NCBI GenBank assembly: GCA_028386065.3 | Contig: JAKUCV010002172.1 | Coordinates: forward strand, 223,338-287,337 | DNA from: Turnera subulata | Taxonomy: Eukaryota > Streptophyta > Magnoliopsida > Malpighiales > Passifloraceae | DNA: 64,000 nucleotides | Direction of reading: 5' to 3' | In this document: piece by piece, positions 46,846 to 58,415 of the stretch | Numbering within the stretch: the stretch's first letter is position 1 | How the letters are laid out: every line of letters begins with the position of its first letter | Program-made: the position numbers and the translations under genes | Notes under the pieces: model-generated | What the model was told of the DNA's origin: nothing | What the model saw: the letters and a program-made list of their open reading frames with translations, nothing else | Database searches by the model: none

Positions 46846-48876
46846 TGATGTGTAGCTAACCGCAACGGGTTCCTGCAAGTGCACAGGGTTGTTGTAGTAC
46901 TTATCAAGGTCGTATCCACAGGGACTAGGTTGAGCCTGTTACATTCAAATAGACAAGTTAGGCTTTGACAAACAAGGACTAAATCTGAAGTGAATGCTAT
47001 TGAAATATAAATGGGCAGTAAAATAAAAGCAACAACAGAGTTGGAGTAGGGAAGAACAAATTTAGTGAAGTCTTAGGTGCCTGGGGTTCACATGTCCTGT
47101 TTCATGCTTTAAACTGCTCAACGGTCCCACAAACAGGCTGAGCCTGTTTGACAACCTGTGTTTAATATGATGTCTTGAAGGGGCTCCCAACCTAGTGTAC
47201 TACCAACGGCTCTTGATCTTATTGATAGTTACCTAAGCTTCCATCTACCCCCTACTTAAGGGTGAAGTTTGGTATTGGGGCAAGTTTTCCCACAGTCTCT
47301 CCCTATCTTTTCTCGAATGGCCAGGGAGTGAAGGCTGACTACTGTAGGTCTAGCAACTTGGCTTCACCTCCCAGTCCTTTACCAAATTACTACTAAGTTG
47401 CAATAAGCTTCTCAGCAGTCAATCGAGAATCAAATTAAAAAGGGTATTATCTCCTAGACTGTGCCACGACAGGCTGAGCCTGTCGATAGCATAGTCTAGT
47501 TATAAAGGTTGGTCCTTGCAAGGGCTCTCAACCTATACTGCACCCACTTGCTTAAACTCACAGGTGCCTCCCATGATTCTCACTCATCCTTAGTGCTTTC
47601 GCACCGGTCAAATCTAGGGGATTAAGATTGGTGTTGAGGCTAGTTCCTCAATTAACTCCTAGCTTCTGTCAAAAGCTAAAAACTAATGGTTAGTTGTTGT
47701 TGGTCCAGCAACTATGGCTTCTCCCCTCGGTTCTTCACATAGCTACCTGAAATCATGCATGGGTTTGGCTAGAACTCAACAAGTATCAAGTGTGCAACAA
47801 CCAAAACAAGAAAACGGGTTAAGAACAAAGAGCATGAGCAATTTATTACAATGAAGCCCAAGACATGCTACCCCCTTTAACCTAAGAGGGGTTGTTTAAT
47901 TCACGCTCAAAATTACAGCAACAACAAAAACAAAGAAAAGCATTGGGTTGGGAACATCTCGGAGGCTAGGGGCGACACGATTTCTGCAGCAAAAGCTGCA
48001 GAATCGTATGCCCCTTTTGGAACTGAGTTTTTGCCTCTGTTGTAAGTGTTTATGACGTGTTATGGGTCTCCCCTGGATTAATTCATCCCCTTTTCACCTT
48101 CTTCCTTGGCCCTTTATATAGTTGCAACTCCTCTTTTCTTCTTTCTCCCCACTTGCTGGAAGGTATGGGGTTTGAACAAATTGGTTCTGCCTTTCCACTC
48201 ATGCACGTCAGGATGCTACATGATGGGCAGCAAGTTGATAGTATGATAGGTGCGAGATTCAAGAGACTTTTACAGAGAATAATTGTTCTTTAAGATGAAT
48301 TCCTCAAGGCAATAAGTGATTGTTGACTTTGTTCTCCAAAAAGTGCTCTGAAAACTTCAGGATAAGTTTGCCTTTGTCAGTTGTGCAAGTTGACGCATTC
48401 TTTATATTTTCTGCACTTTTGTTGGTTTCTGCAGTACGTACAAGGTGAGCATGTGCATGGGACTGTTTGCACTTTTGTTGATTTTCTCTTCAAATTGATT
48501 CCAGCTCCTCTTGTGGTTGGTGAGGTGTTATGAATACTTCTTGGATGATGGCAGGGACAACGAAATCCAATAGATACTCTGTGATTGGAGGAGGACTTGT
48601 GGCCTTTAATTAAATCTGCAGTGAATAACAGGCCCTGGAACAAGCTCTAATGTCTCGAAACAGGCTCAGGCTGTGGCAGAGGCTGTTTCCACAAATTCTT
48701 CAATTAAATCCTTCAAAATTGATTTAAATGCACCTGAAATCACTAATCACACAGTAAGGGATGAAATTTAGAGGAATATGATAAAATAATGCATAGGAAG
48801 GCATATGATCATAATGAAATGAGAGCAAATTATATCTAAAATCATGCCTAAAACTATACATATTTCAGACTTATCA
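46846..48876. mobile_element. solo LTR (2031 bp) inside element E
   Basis: Starts TGATGTGTAGCTAACCGCAA, ends CAGACTTATCA, and is flanked by a perfect 5-bp duplication GGCCA (46841-46845 and 48877-48881). TG...CA ends plus a 5-bp duplication and no internal domain indicate a solo LTR left by LTR-LTR recombination. The opening with CAAGTGCACAGG and GTCGTATCCACAGGGA resembles LTR starts of a widespread plant LTR family; my attribution to the non-chromoviral gypsy group is a guess. Several GGCTGAGCCTGT-like words recur inside. Confidence 0.82.
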
Positions 48877-48881
48877 GGCCA

Positions 48882-49579
48882 CATCTTCAGAAATACTTGT
48901 GTCCTAAGGCTCCTGAAGAGAGAGAGGGTAAAACAAATCAGCTGAGTTCCACATCAGATTGCAGTTGGGAGTCTAATGTATACTGTGTTCTGAACCATGC
49001 CAAACACATTGGAAAGCACTAAAGAGAATTATGAGATATCTAAAAAGGACTATTGATTGCTCGGTTTGTTACCAAGGCGGACAGGATTTGCAATTGGTTG
49101 GATACACTAATGTTGAACATGGAGGGGATCTAGATGATAAAAAATCTACATCTAAATATATTTTCTTACTGAGTGGAGGTGCCACATCATGGAGTAGTAA
49201 GAAACAATCTTGTGTATGCTTGTCCATGATGGAAGTCGAATATGTAGCTCTCGCTTCAGCAGCACAAAAGGCTGTATGGTTGAAAATATTGAAAAGATTC
49301 TTGGAGCGCCTTGTAGACAAAGCAAAAAATGCTAATTCAGTGTTTAGTTTAATATGATAGTTAGGCTGTAATTTTTTCCACCAAGGATACTAACTTCCAT
49401 TGCAAAACCAAACACATATAGGTATCAAGTATAACTATGCGAGAGACATGGTTACACATAAAGTGGTGAACGTGAAGTATTTATCTACATGAGATATGTT
49501 GGCAGATCGATTGACTAAGTATGTACCTAGAGATGTGTTTGTTAAACACATTAAGAGTCAAGGATTGCATAGGCTTTGA
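48882..49579 (+). pseudogene. element E connection and RNase H
   Basis: After the solo LTR, D-like sequence resumes (CTTGTGTCCTAAGG). RNase H is open at 49031-49357: MRYLKRTIDCSVCYQGG, QLVGYTNVEHGGDLDDKKS, SWSSKKQSCVCLSMMEVEYV. The first catalytic Asp (DAD in D) has become N-V-E. A frameshift near 49360 leaves the C-terminal part (KHI...YNYARD and the PLTKP region) out of frame, ending near 49579. Confidence 0.85.
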
Positions 49580-50735
49580 GTACTTCATTTTATCCTTTTC
49601 CCATTATTCACTTGACTATTTATTGTTCTTTGATTATCATTAAAGTTTAATTTCATAAATATGTGTTCCTTTTGGATATGTTATGTACATTCTTTAGTTG
49701 TTTGTCCTAAGAATTTAGCCTTCTCACACAGATAACCGCCTCCTTATCCTAGTGATAAGTGTAGATGAGACGAGTTTTAAGCAAAATCATCATATGGATA
49801 ATTTGAGAACCAGTGGCTTGAAACTACAAATGTGGAATGAGTAATGACAAGGTAATTCTATAGATAAAAAATGTTCATCTAGTCTACTTTATGGACTAGA
49901 TGTCAGTTCAAGTTAATGGGTAGGTTAAGGAATTCAAATTTGGATACTTATAGTGTCTAAATATCAACTATACAACATTCCTTACGGGAAAAGACATCTG
50001 CTCCATGGGAAAAATAGAGAATGTTGTAGTACATGATCCACAGCATGTGTGTCATTTGTCGACCAAATGGGTTAACATAATTTTAATCTTCTTTTACGGT
50101 TGTGTGAGATCTATAGTCTTTGCGGTGGCTCTACTGTGTACCCTGAGGACCTCAATCAAATATCTGAGACTCAGCTTGATGTTTACTGCCTTAGTGTGTT
50201 GCCAAAGGACCATGGATAGTGATTTGATATAGGGAGACATGTCTAGAAAAGCAATTTAAGTTGAGTGAGACCTAAATATCAACTATTGGTGTCTAACTAT
50301 CAACTATACAACATTCCTTACGGGAAAAGACATCTGCTCCATGGGAAAAATAAAGAATGTTGTAGTACATGGTCCACAACATGTGTGTCATTTGTCGACC
50401 AAATGGGTTAACATAAGTTTAATCTTCTTTCACAGTTGTGTGAGACCTACAACCTTTGTGGTGGCTCTACTGTGTACCCTGAGGACCTCAATCAAATACC
50501 CGAGACTCAGCTTGATGTTTACTTCCTTAGTGTGTTGCCAAAGGACAATGGACAGTGATTTGATCTTGGAAGGCATGTCTAGAAAAGCAATTTAAGTTGA
50601 GTTAAAGGGATCATGAGAAGGGGGAGATCATTGCCAGAAAATCATTAGTTTATATTCATTGATGCAACAATTACACTTATGGTTGTGATTGTGTGAATAC
50701 AATGTATCCAAGTATGAGAGATCTTCAGGAGATAT
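49580..50735 (+). other. element E 3' non-coding region with 336-bp tandem duplication
   Basis: Aligns with 28900-29720 of D. The segment from GTGTCTAA at 49953 is repeated from 50289 (offset 336 bp), each copy including CATTCCTTACGGGAAAAGAC and CAGCTTGATGTTTACT. D has one copy only, so the duplication arose in E. Its end at 50731-50735 (GATAT) is the target of element F, and the region resumes at 58813. Confidence 0.8.
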
Positions 50736-51313
50736 TGATGCAGCAACAACCCTAGAATTCCACTAGGATCACCTCTGCAACTAATCGATCCCAAGACCTC
50801 CAATCTCCAATCAAACTAGGGTTTAGTATCCCTATTCTTCACCTTCTAAACTCAAAGAATTAGGCAACAAGTAATAAGGAATACAAGAAATTGATTAATC
50901 ACCACAAGTAAACCACTTGATAAGAGAAATCAATCCTAAAGAGTAAAGCCAAGAGAATCCCTCTCTTGTTTTTGATTGAATCTCTCAATCAAGAAGAACA
51001 CTAAAGGTAAGCATTTAGCTTCCTTAAAATCACTCAAACTTCATGTATATTCTCATGTATATTCTGATTTCAAACTTGATACATGGTTGGCTTTTATAGA
51101 AGCCAAAAAGCAAAGGATTGAATTGAAAATACAAGCACTAAATAAGCACTAAACATCTTTTGTTTTCTTTAATGCACACCAACCACACTAACACCAACCA
51201 CACTAGTGGGAATCTTTAGCTCCAAAGTGGATTTTCCAACCTGAAAATGAATAGTAAACGCCGACAGTGAATAGTAATCTTGAGTTCCACTTGGTACTGG
51301 CTTGCGTGTATCA
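50736..51313 (-). repeat. element F 3' LTR (578 bp)
   Basis: On the plus strand TGATGCAGCAAC...GCGTGTATCA. About 250 bp shorter than the 5' LTR because it lacks the segment after GTGAATAGTAAT that precedes AGTTCCACTTGG in the other copy. Confidence 0.9.
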
Positions 51314-52308
51314 TTCCCCCCTTCCTCAAAACTATTCGTCCTCGAATCTGTCCCTGCATTATCAAAGGGAGAAAGATCAGAAACATTAAAAGTAGCACTT
51401 ACTGCATACTCACCAGGAAGATTTATTTTGTAGGCATTGTCATTGATGCGCTCCAGGACCTGAAAAGGACCATCTCCCCTCGTATCCAACTTTGATTTCC
51501 TTTGCTGAGGAAACCTTTCCATCCTAAAGTGCACCCAAACCCAATCACCAGGCTCAAACTTGACTAGCTTGTGCCCTTTGTTGGCCCTTTGTGCCACTTT
51601 AGCATTCTTCGCTTCGATGTGCTCGCGTGCTTTCTCATGTATGGATTGAACCAACTTTGCTTTTTGTTGCCCATCTACATTGACAAGCTCATTCAAAGGT
51701 AAAGGCAACAAATCCAAAGGGGTTAGTGGATTAAAACCATACACAATCTCAAATGGAGAATATCCAGTCGAAGAATGAATGCTTCTATTATAGGAAAACT
51801 CTATCAATGGCAAACAATCTTCCCAAGTTTTGAAGTTCTTACCCACAACGGCACGCAATAAAGACCCAAAAATCCTACTGACCACTTCAGTTTGGCCATC
51901 AGTCTGAGGATGACAAGCAGTAGAAAACAACAACTTGGTCCTTAATTTATTCCACAACACACGCCAAAATTGACTCAGAAACTTAGTATCTCTATCAGAA
52001 ACAATTGTCCTAGGAATCCTATGCAAACAGACTACATCCCTAAAGATCAATTCAAAAATATGAGACGCATCATCAGTCTTATGACAAGCAATAAAACGAG
52101 CCATCTTACTAAACCTGTCAACCACAACAAAGATGCTATCTCTACCTTTCCTAGTCCTAGGCAATCCTATCACAAAATCCATAGAAATATCAGTCCAAGG
52201 ATGAGTAGGAACAGGCAAAGGTGTATACAACCCATGAGGTTGCACTCTAGATTTGGCATGTCGACATGCCACACAGCTACTACAAACCTGCTCAACATTC
52301 TTTTTCAT
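51169..52308 (-). pseudogene. element F integrase
   Basis: 379 open residues. The zinc-binding part survives only as CSSCVAC. The core shows Asp in MDFVIGLP, Asp in VSDRDTKF and Glu in TDGQTEVV. The GPY/F-like segment is [10 protein letters not shown], followed by NVSDLSPF and [13 protein letters not shown]. No chromodomain of the usual kind is seen. The frame does not stop before the polypurine tract: it runs through it and about 145 bp into the LTR, ending at 51169. Extension of the integrase C-terminus into the 3' LTR is known from CRM elements. A TAG/TAA-type break separates it from upstream pol. Confidence 0.9.
51314..51346 (-). other. element F polypurine tract and pre-PPT motif
   Basis: Minus strand TTCGAGGACGAA (51335-51346) followed by TTTTGAGGAAGGGGGGAA directly against the LTR. 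The purine run is a good plus-strand primer. Confidence 0.8.
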
Positions 52309-52314
52309 GCTAGG

Positions 52315-52756
52315 CTAATAAAAATATTCCTGCAGAATGTCAAGAGTTTTAGCAACACCAAAATGACCCATCAAATCACCATCACGTGACTCCCTAGTCA
52401 ACAGCTCACGCATAGAACAAGATGGAATGCAAAGCTTTCCCTCACGAAATAAATATCCATTATCTCTATAAAACTTTTGAAATCCAGATTGTTCACATGC
52501 AGCAAATACATTAGCAAAGTCAGAATCAGAGGGATACAACTCCTTGATATACTCAAATCCCACCAACTTAGAACTAAGAGAAGAGAGTAGAGCATACCTC
52601 CTTGGATAATGCATCAGCAACTACATTATCCTTACCCTGTTTGTACTTGACAACATAGGGAAAAGTCTCAATGAACTCCAGCCACTTTGCATGCCTTTTT
52701 CTCAGCTTCCCTTGGCCCTTTAGGTGCTTCAAACTCTCATGATCAGTGTGAATCAC
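52315..52756 (-). pseudogene. element F RNase H end and integrase linker
   Basis: Minus strand from 52756: [20 protein letters not shown] and [12 protein letters not shown] close RNase H. After a frame change near 52600, KLVGFEYIKELYPSD and LFREGKLCIPSC lead into the integrase N-terminus (MGHFGVAKTLDILQ). A stop near 52316 separates this from the integrase core. Confidence 0.85.
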
Positions 52757-52762
52757 GAATTC

Positions 52763-54235
52763 CTATGGCCAAAGGTAGTGCTGCCATGTCTGTAACACTC
52801 TCACTAATGCATACAGCTCCTTGCCATAAGTGGAATAATTGAGTTGAGCACCCTTCAACTTCTCACTGAAATAGGCAATCGACCTTTTTTCCTGTAAAAG
52901 AACAGCACCTATGCCTATACCAAAAGCATCACACTCAACCTCAAAAGTAAAATCAAAGTTAGGCAACTTAAGAATGAGAGCAGAGCACAATCGATCTTTC
53001 AGAGTCGAGAATGCCTTTTGTTGTGCATCTCCCCATTTAAATCCCACTTCCTTCTTGACAATATCATTCAAAGGAGCAGCAATAGTACTGAAATCTTTTA
53101 CAAGCCTCCTATAAAAACTAGCAAGGCCATGAAAAGATCTCACCTCAGAGATAGAAGTAGGAGTCGACCATTCTCTGATAGCCCTTACCTTCTCTTGGTC
53201 GACTTCTATTCCCTTGGAACTGACCACATATCCAAGAAAGATAACACTATCCATGCAAAAAGTACACTTCTTAAGCTTGGCAAATAATTTCTCAGCCCTA
53301 AGTGCATCCAATACAAGCTTAAGAAGTTCCAAATGTTCTTCAACACTTTTGCTATAGATAAGAATGTCATCAAAGTACACAATAACAAATTTGCCAATGA
53401 AATACCGCAAGACATGATTCATTAGATGCATAAATGTACTAGGTGCATTAGTCAAACCAAACGGCATCACTAACCATTCATACAATCCAAATTTAGTCTT
53501 AAATCCAGTTTTCCATTCTTCTCCTATTTTCTTGCAAATCTGATGATACCCACTCATGAGATCAATCTTAGTAAAAATGCATGCACCATATAATTCATCT
53601 AGCATGTCATCTAACCTAGGAATGGGATGGCGATACTTTACCGTTATTTTGTTGACAGCTCGGCAATCAACGCACATCCGCCAAGTGCCCTCCTTCTTTG
53701 GAACAAGAATTACGGGTACAGCACATGGTGAGAGGATCTCTCGAATCAGCCCCTTAGAAAGCAAGTCCTCTACTTGTTTCTGTATCTCCTTTGTCTCCTC
53801 CGGATTGGCCCTATATGCTGGCTTATTTGGAATTCGGGCACCCAGAATAAAGTCAATCTGATGCTCAATGCCCCTAAGTGGTGGGAATTCCCTAGGCAAT
53901 TCCTCCGGAAAGACATCACTGTAGTCCTGCAAAAGAGAAACAATACAACTAGGCAATTCTTGGTCAAGGTCAGCTGTACTAAAATAAGTTCCCTTATACA
54001 AGAGTACCAAAATCTCTCGTTTGTTCCCACAAGCTACCCTCAAATCCCTCGAACTTGCATAGAAATTTTCCCTCTTTTTCTCACTCAGTTTTTGCTCTCT
54101 TTTTGCAAAGCCCTCGGCTTTCCCCTCAACCTCACTAAGTTTGGCTAAACCAACAACCTTTTCCTTCTTCCAAGCCTCTACAGACATGCATAAATAGCTG
54201 ATCCTCATAGACATCCTTGGGAGATAGTTGCGCAA
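52763..54235 (-). pseudogene. pol: element F reverse transcriptase and RNase H (490-residue open segment)
   Basis: RT begins after a Lys/Glu-rich linker with [20 protein letters not shown]. Then [35 protein letters not shown] and the catalytic [11 protein letters not shown] near residue 307, all kept. Connection: [22 protein letters not shown]. RNase H starts [14 protein letters not shown] and proceeds to [16 protein letters not shown], where a TAG (52763) ends the frame. Longest open segment of F. Confidence 0.92.
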
Positions 54236-56052
54236 GTACTACCTTCCTTTCACCCATGGTGAATGTGTACCTATTCGTACGACCATCATGCAGCACCCTT
54301 CGGTCATACTGCCATGGCCTTCCCAACAAGATGTGACACGCCTGCATAGGTACAATGTCACATAAAACCTCAACTGAGTACTTCCCAATGGTGAAGGAAG
54401 TAAGTACCTGACCCATTACTTTGATCTCGCCACTGTCATTAAGCCACTGAAGCTTGTATGGCCTTGGATGTTTTTGAGTTTTTAGCCCCATCTTCTCCAC
54501 TAACATGGTACTCACAACATTGGTGCAACTTCCCCCATCTATGATCATGCTAGAGGGCTTGTCTTGTACCAAACATTTAGTGTGAAAGATGTTCTCCCTT
54601 TGCTCAATTCCTTCCTCCTTCTGCTGAATATTGAGCATCCTCCTGGTCACATATAACTTCTGAACCACGTCCTCTGGTTCAACAAACTCATCGTCTGCCT
54701 CCTCCAACTCAGGCATGTCAGCTAGTGCTGGATCAACATAGGGCTCCTCCCTCTCATCGTCAGAGTACAGCTCTCCATGCTCAGTGGTAAGCATCACCCT
54801 CTTATTCGGGCACTGAGAAGCATAATGTCCCAATCCCGTGTACTTAAAACACCACATTTCTAGCCTTATCCTGAGCTTTTGTTGGTGCATTGGGAGTCTT
54901 TTGTTCAGCTGGTTTCTGTCACTCCCTAGGTCTCCAAGGGGTCGACTTAGATGTGTCAAGAACAGGCCTACTTGAGCTCCCCTCTTCCTGCTTGGTGTAT
55001 CTTGGATTGGCACTCCAATTGGTATAACTAGAAGGTTTCCCATAGGTCTTGCTCTTGAGTTGCCTTTCAATCTTAGAAGCTAGAGCTACCATCTTCTCAA
55101 TTTCTGCATAATTTTGTAGCTCCAGAATATTAGCAATATCCTTGTTCAACCCACAGTAAAACCTTGACATGGTGGTCTCCTCATCCTCCTCAATTCCAGC
55201 CTGATGCATAGTCATCTCAAGTGCTTTCCAGTACTCCTCTACACTCTTAGTTCCTTGCTTGGTTGCCTGAAGTTTATGAAGCAACTCTCTCTGATACGAA
55301 GCAGGAACAAATCTCTTCTTCATGATCCTCTTCATCTCTTCCCATGTTTCTATCTCAGGGTATCTATCTCTTCTCCTTGAAGTGACAAGCTTCTTCCATC
55401 AAGACCTAGCATAGTCTTTGAACTCCACAACTGCAAGCTTGACCTTCTTTTCCTCCGAGTACCTATGGTAGTCAAAAATTAACTCCACACTCTGCACCCA
55501 CTCCAAATACTCCTCTGGATCACTAGATCCTCGAAACATTGGAATTTTCATTTTGATGGATCCGACATCTCGATCAATCCTCACTGCTCTATCTTCCACT
55601 CTATCAAAGAATCTGGGTCTTTGATATCCAGCTGTGCCTCCTCCTCTGCCAAACAGACCTCGGCCTCCTCTTCCCCCAGCATGCACTCTATGATTAACCT
55701 CTCCAAATTGTTCTTCCAATTCTTCTTCAAGAATGGGATCTTCATCAACATGGTGTGTAGCTTGTTCTCTAGGGCGAGCAGCTAGTTCTTGTTCTCCTCC
55801 TCCTGCCCTCCTAGGATTAGCAATGTTAGTAGAGATTTCTTCAACAGTTTGTTCTTGCCTCTCCAACCTATCATTCAACTCTCTTGTCTGTCTATCAATT
55901 AGGTTATTGGTCTCCCTCAACCCTAGATTTGTCGCCCGAACTTCATCCCTAAACTCCTTCATTTGAGCATCTATCTGGGCCCTGAATCCCCTCAACATTT
56001 CCATAACAGAAGCAAGGTTTGGTTCACCACCCTCACTGCCACTATTAGACAT
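54135..56052 (-). pseudogene. gag: element F gag, zinc knuckle and protease
   Basis: Gag starts with an ATG at 56052 (MSNSGSEGGEPN), followed by a coiled-coil-like stretch and an R/G-rich linker. The core has IPMFRGSSDPEEYLEWVQS; a TGA near 55399 stands where the family has Trp. Gag continues at 55335 (MKKRFVPASYQREL, SVEEYWKALEM, SRFYCGLN). After a frame change near 54930, the zinc knuckle reads CFKYTGLGHYASQC, its second Cys lost to Tyr. The protease has MIIDGGSCTNV near 54545, with the catalytic Asp kept, and HILLGRPWQYDRRV. Three frames are needed, so no polyprotein can be made. Confidence 0.88.
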
Positions 56053-56656
56053 GATGTATAACCTGCAAATACTTGTTAGTAAAACAAATCCTCACGTGTT
56101 TACACTCGTGTTTGTTCACTCTTTGGCAAGGGATGTAACTCTCAGCCTTTTTCCTCTCTTGATTCTACTTCAACTTTACAAGTTAGGACTAGATATCTCA
56201 AAATCAAGTAACCAACTTGCAANNNNNNNNNNNNNNNNNNNNNNNNNNNNNNNNNNNNNNNNNNNNNNNNNNNNNNNNNNNNNNNNNNNNNNNNNNNNNN
56301 NNNNNNNNNNNNNNNNNNNNNNNNNNNNNNNNNNNNNNNNNNNNNNNNNNNNNNNNNNNNNNNNNNNNNNNNNNNNNNNNNNNNNNNNNNNNNNNNNNNN
56401 NNNNNNNNNNNNNNNNNNNNNNNCCCTCAACATTTCCATAACAGAAGCAAGGTTTGGTTCACCACCCTCACTGCCACTATTAGACATGATGTATAACCTG
56501 CAAATACTTGTTAGTAAAACAAATCCTCACGTGTTTACACTCGTGTTTGTTCACTCTTTGGCAAGGGATGTAACTCTCAGCCTTTTTCCTCTCTTGATTC
56601 TACTTCAACTTTACAAGTTAGGACTAGATATCTCAAAATCAAGTAACCAACTTGCA
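55988..56656. other. assembly gap (201 N) flanked by an identical 235-bp duplication
   Basis: The sequence 55988-56222 is repeated without visible difference at 56424-56656/8, on either side of N from 56223 to 56423. Both copies hold the gag start codon region. An exact repeat with a gap between copies is typical of overlapping contigs placed side by side, so this is most likely an assembly error and not biology. Confidence 0.85.
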
Positions 56657-57183
56657 ATAATTAATTAACAGAAACAATGAAAGCCTAAAGAAAGAAAGAA
56701 AAGAAAAATCAATTCTAGAGGCAAGTTAATAATCCAACAAAGAAAGAATGATCACACACATGGACAAGGTAATGTATGTGATTTTGAATAATGGTAAGTT
56801 GAGTAACTATGTCACAATAATCACCCAACACAAGAAAAAGGCACAAAAAAGCAAACAAAAGGAAAGAAAGAAAACAAAGACAGAAAAATTTGTATAGCAG
56901 GTTCCAACACAAATCCTGCAACCTGAGACCACAAAACAAAAATTCGGGTAGACTCCTCCTACACAAAACCTGCAACCCGAGACAAAAACCAGGCACAATT
57001 CGGATAGATGCCTTCTGCCCAAATTGTCGACAACAAGAATAAATTTCGACAATTTCAGCCAATCTTTTCAATCAATTCGTCCACAACTGCAAGGAGATTT
57101 AACACTTGCAATTCCACACCCAAGTCCACAATTTCAATTCCAAACCAGCAAACACAAATTGGCAAGGCTTTTTTTTTTTCGTG

Positions 57184-58415
57184 AACAGTACCGATGAACA
57201 GCAACTATGAACAGTACGGTGAACAGTACCTATGAACAATATGGTGTGAACAGTAACTCGACTTTTTTTTTCCTTTTTTAATTTTTGAATAAAAAAAACA
57301 CACAAAACAAGAACAGGAAAAGTAATCAATGCAAGATATGATTGATTGAACCTGTGAGCTCCGCTACCAAATGATGCAGCAACAACCCTAGAATTCCACT
57401 AGGATCACCTCTGCAACTAATCGATCACAAGACCTCCAATCTCCAATCAAACTAGGGTTTAGTATCCCTATTCTTCACCTCCTAAACTCAAAGGATTAGG
57501 CAACAAACAATGAGGAATACAAGGAATTGATTAATCACCACAAGTAAACCACTTGATAAGAGAAATCAATCCTAAAGAGTAAAGCCAAGAGAACCCCTCT
57601 CTTGTTTTTGATTGAATCTCTCAATCAAGAAGAACACTAAAGGTAAGCATTTAGCTTCCATAAAATCACTCAAACTTCATGTATATTATGATTTCAAATT
57701 TGATACATGGTTGGCTTTTAAAGAAGCCAAAAAGCAAAGGATTGAATTGAAAATACAAGCACTAAACATCTTTTGTTTTCTTTAATGCACACCAACAGTA
57801 ACGATGAACAGCAACTATGAACAGTACGGTGAACAGTACCTATGAACAATATGGTGTGAACAGTAACTCAACTTTTTTTTTCCTTTTTTAATTTTTGAAT
57901 AAAAAAAACACACAAAACAAGAACAGGAAAAGTAATCAATGCAAGATATGATTGATTGAACCTGTGAGCTCCGCTACCAAATGATGCAGCAACAACCCTA
58001 GAATTCCACTAGGATCACCTCTGCAACTAATCGATCACAAGACCTCCAATCTCCAATCAAACTAGGGTTTAGTATCCCTATTCTTCACCTCCTAAACTCA
58101 AAGGATTAGGCAACAAACAATGAGGAATACAAGGAATTGATTAATCACCACAAGTGAACCACTTGATAAGAGAAATCAATCCTAAAGAGTAAAGCCAAGA
58201 GAACCCCTCTCTTGTTTTTGATTGAATCTCTCAATCAAGAAGAACACTAAAGGTAAACATTTAGCTTCCTTAAAATCACTCAAATTTCATGTATATTATG
58301 ATTTCAAACTTGATACATGGTTGGCTTTTAAAGAAGCCAAAAAGCAAAGGATTGAATTGAAAATACAAGCACTAAACAAGCACTAAACATCTTTTGTTTT
58401 CTTTAATGCACACCA
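57184..58415 (-). repeat. 610-bp tandem duplication of leader, PBS and part of the 5' LTR of F
   Basis: Copy a (57184-57793) and copy b (57794 on) each contain repeated GAACAGTA words, the primer-binding site and the inner part of the LTR starting TGATGCAGCAAC (57372 and 57982). Copy a's LTR part stops at CACACCAAC and runs into leader sequence at AACAGTA. Only copy b continues into a full LTR. F thus has two primer sites in a row. Confidence 0.9.
57968..57979 (-). other. element F primer-binding site (second copy at 57358-57369)
   Basis: Minus strand TGGTAGCGGAGC, two bases from the LTR edge at 57982. The same 12-mer as in A and B. The duplicate at 57358-57369 lies beside the truncated LTR copy. 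Confidence 0.75.

Noticed and set aside
56424..56656. A second gag start for element F
   Set aside because: It is an exact copy of 55988-56222 beside a run of N, best explained as an assembly duplication.
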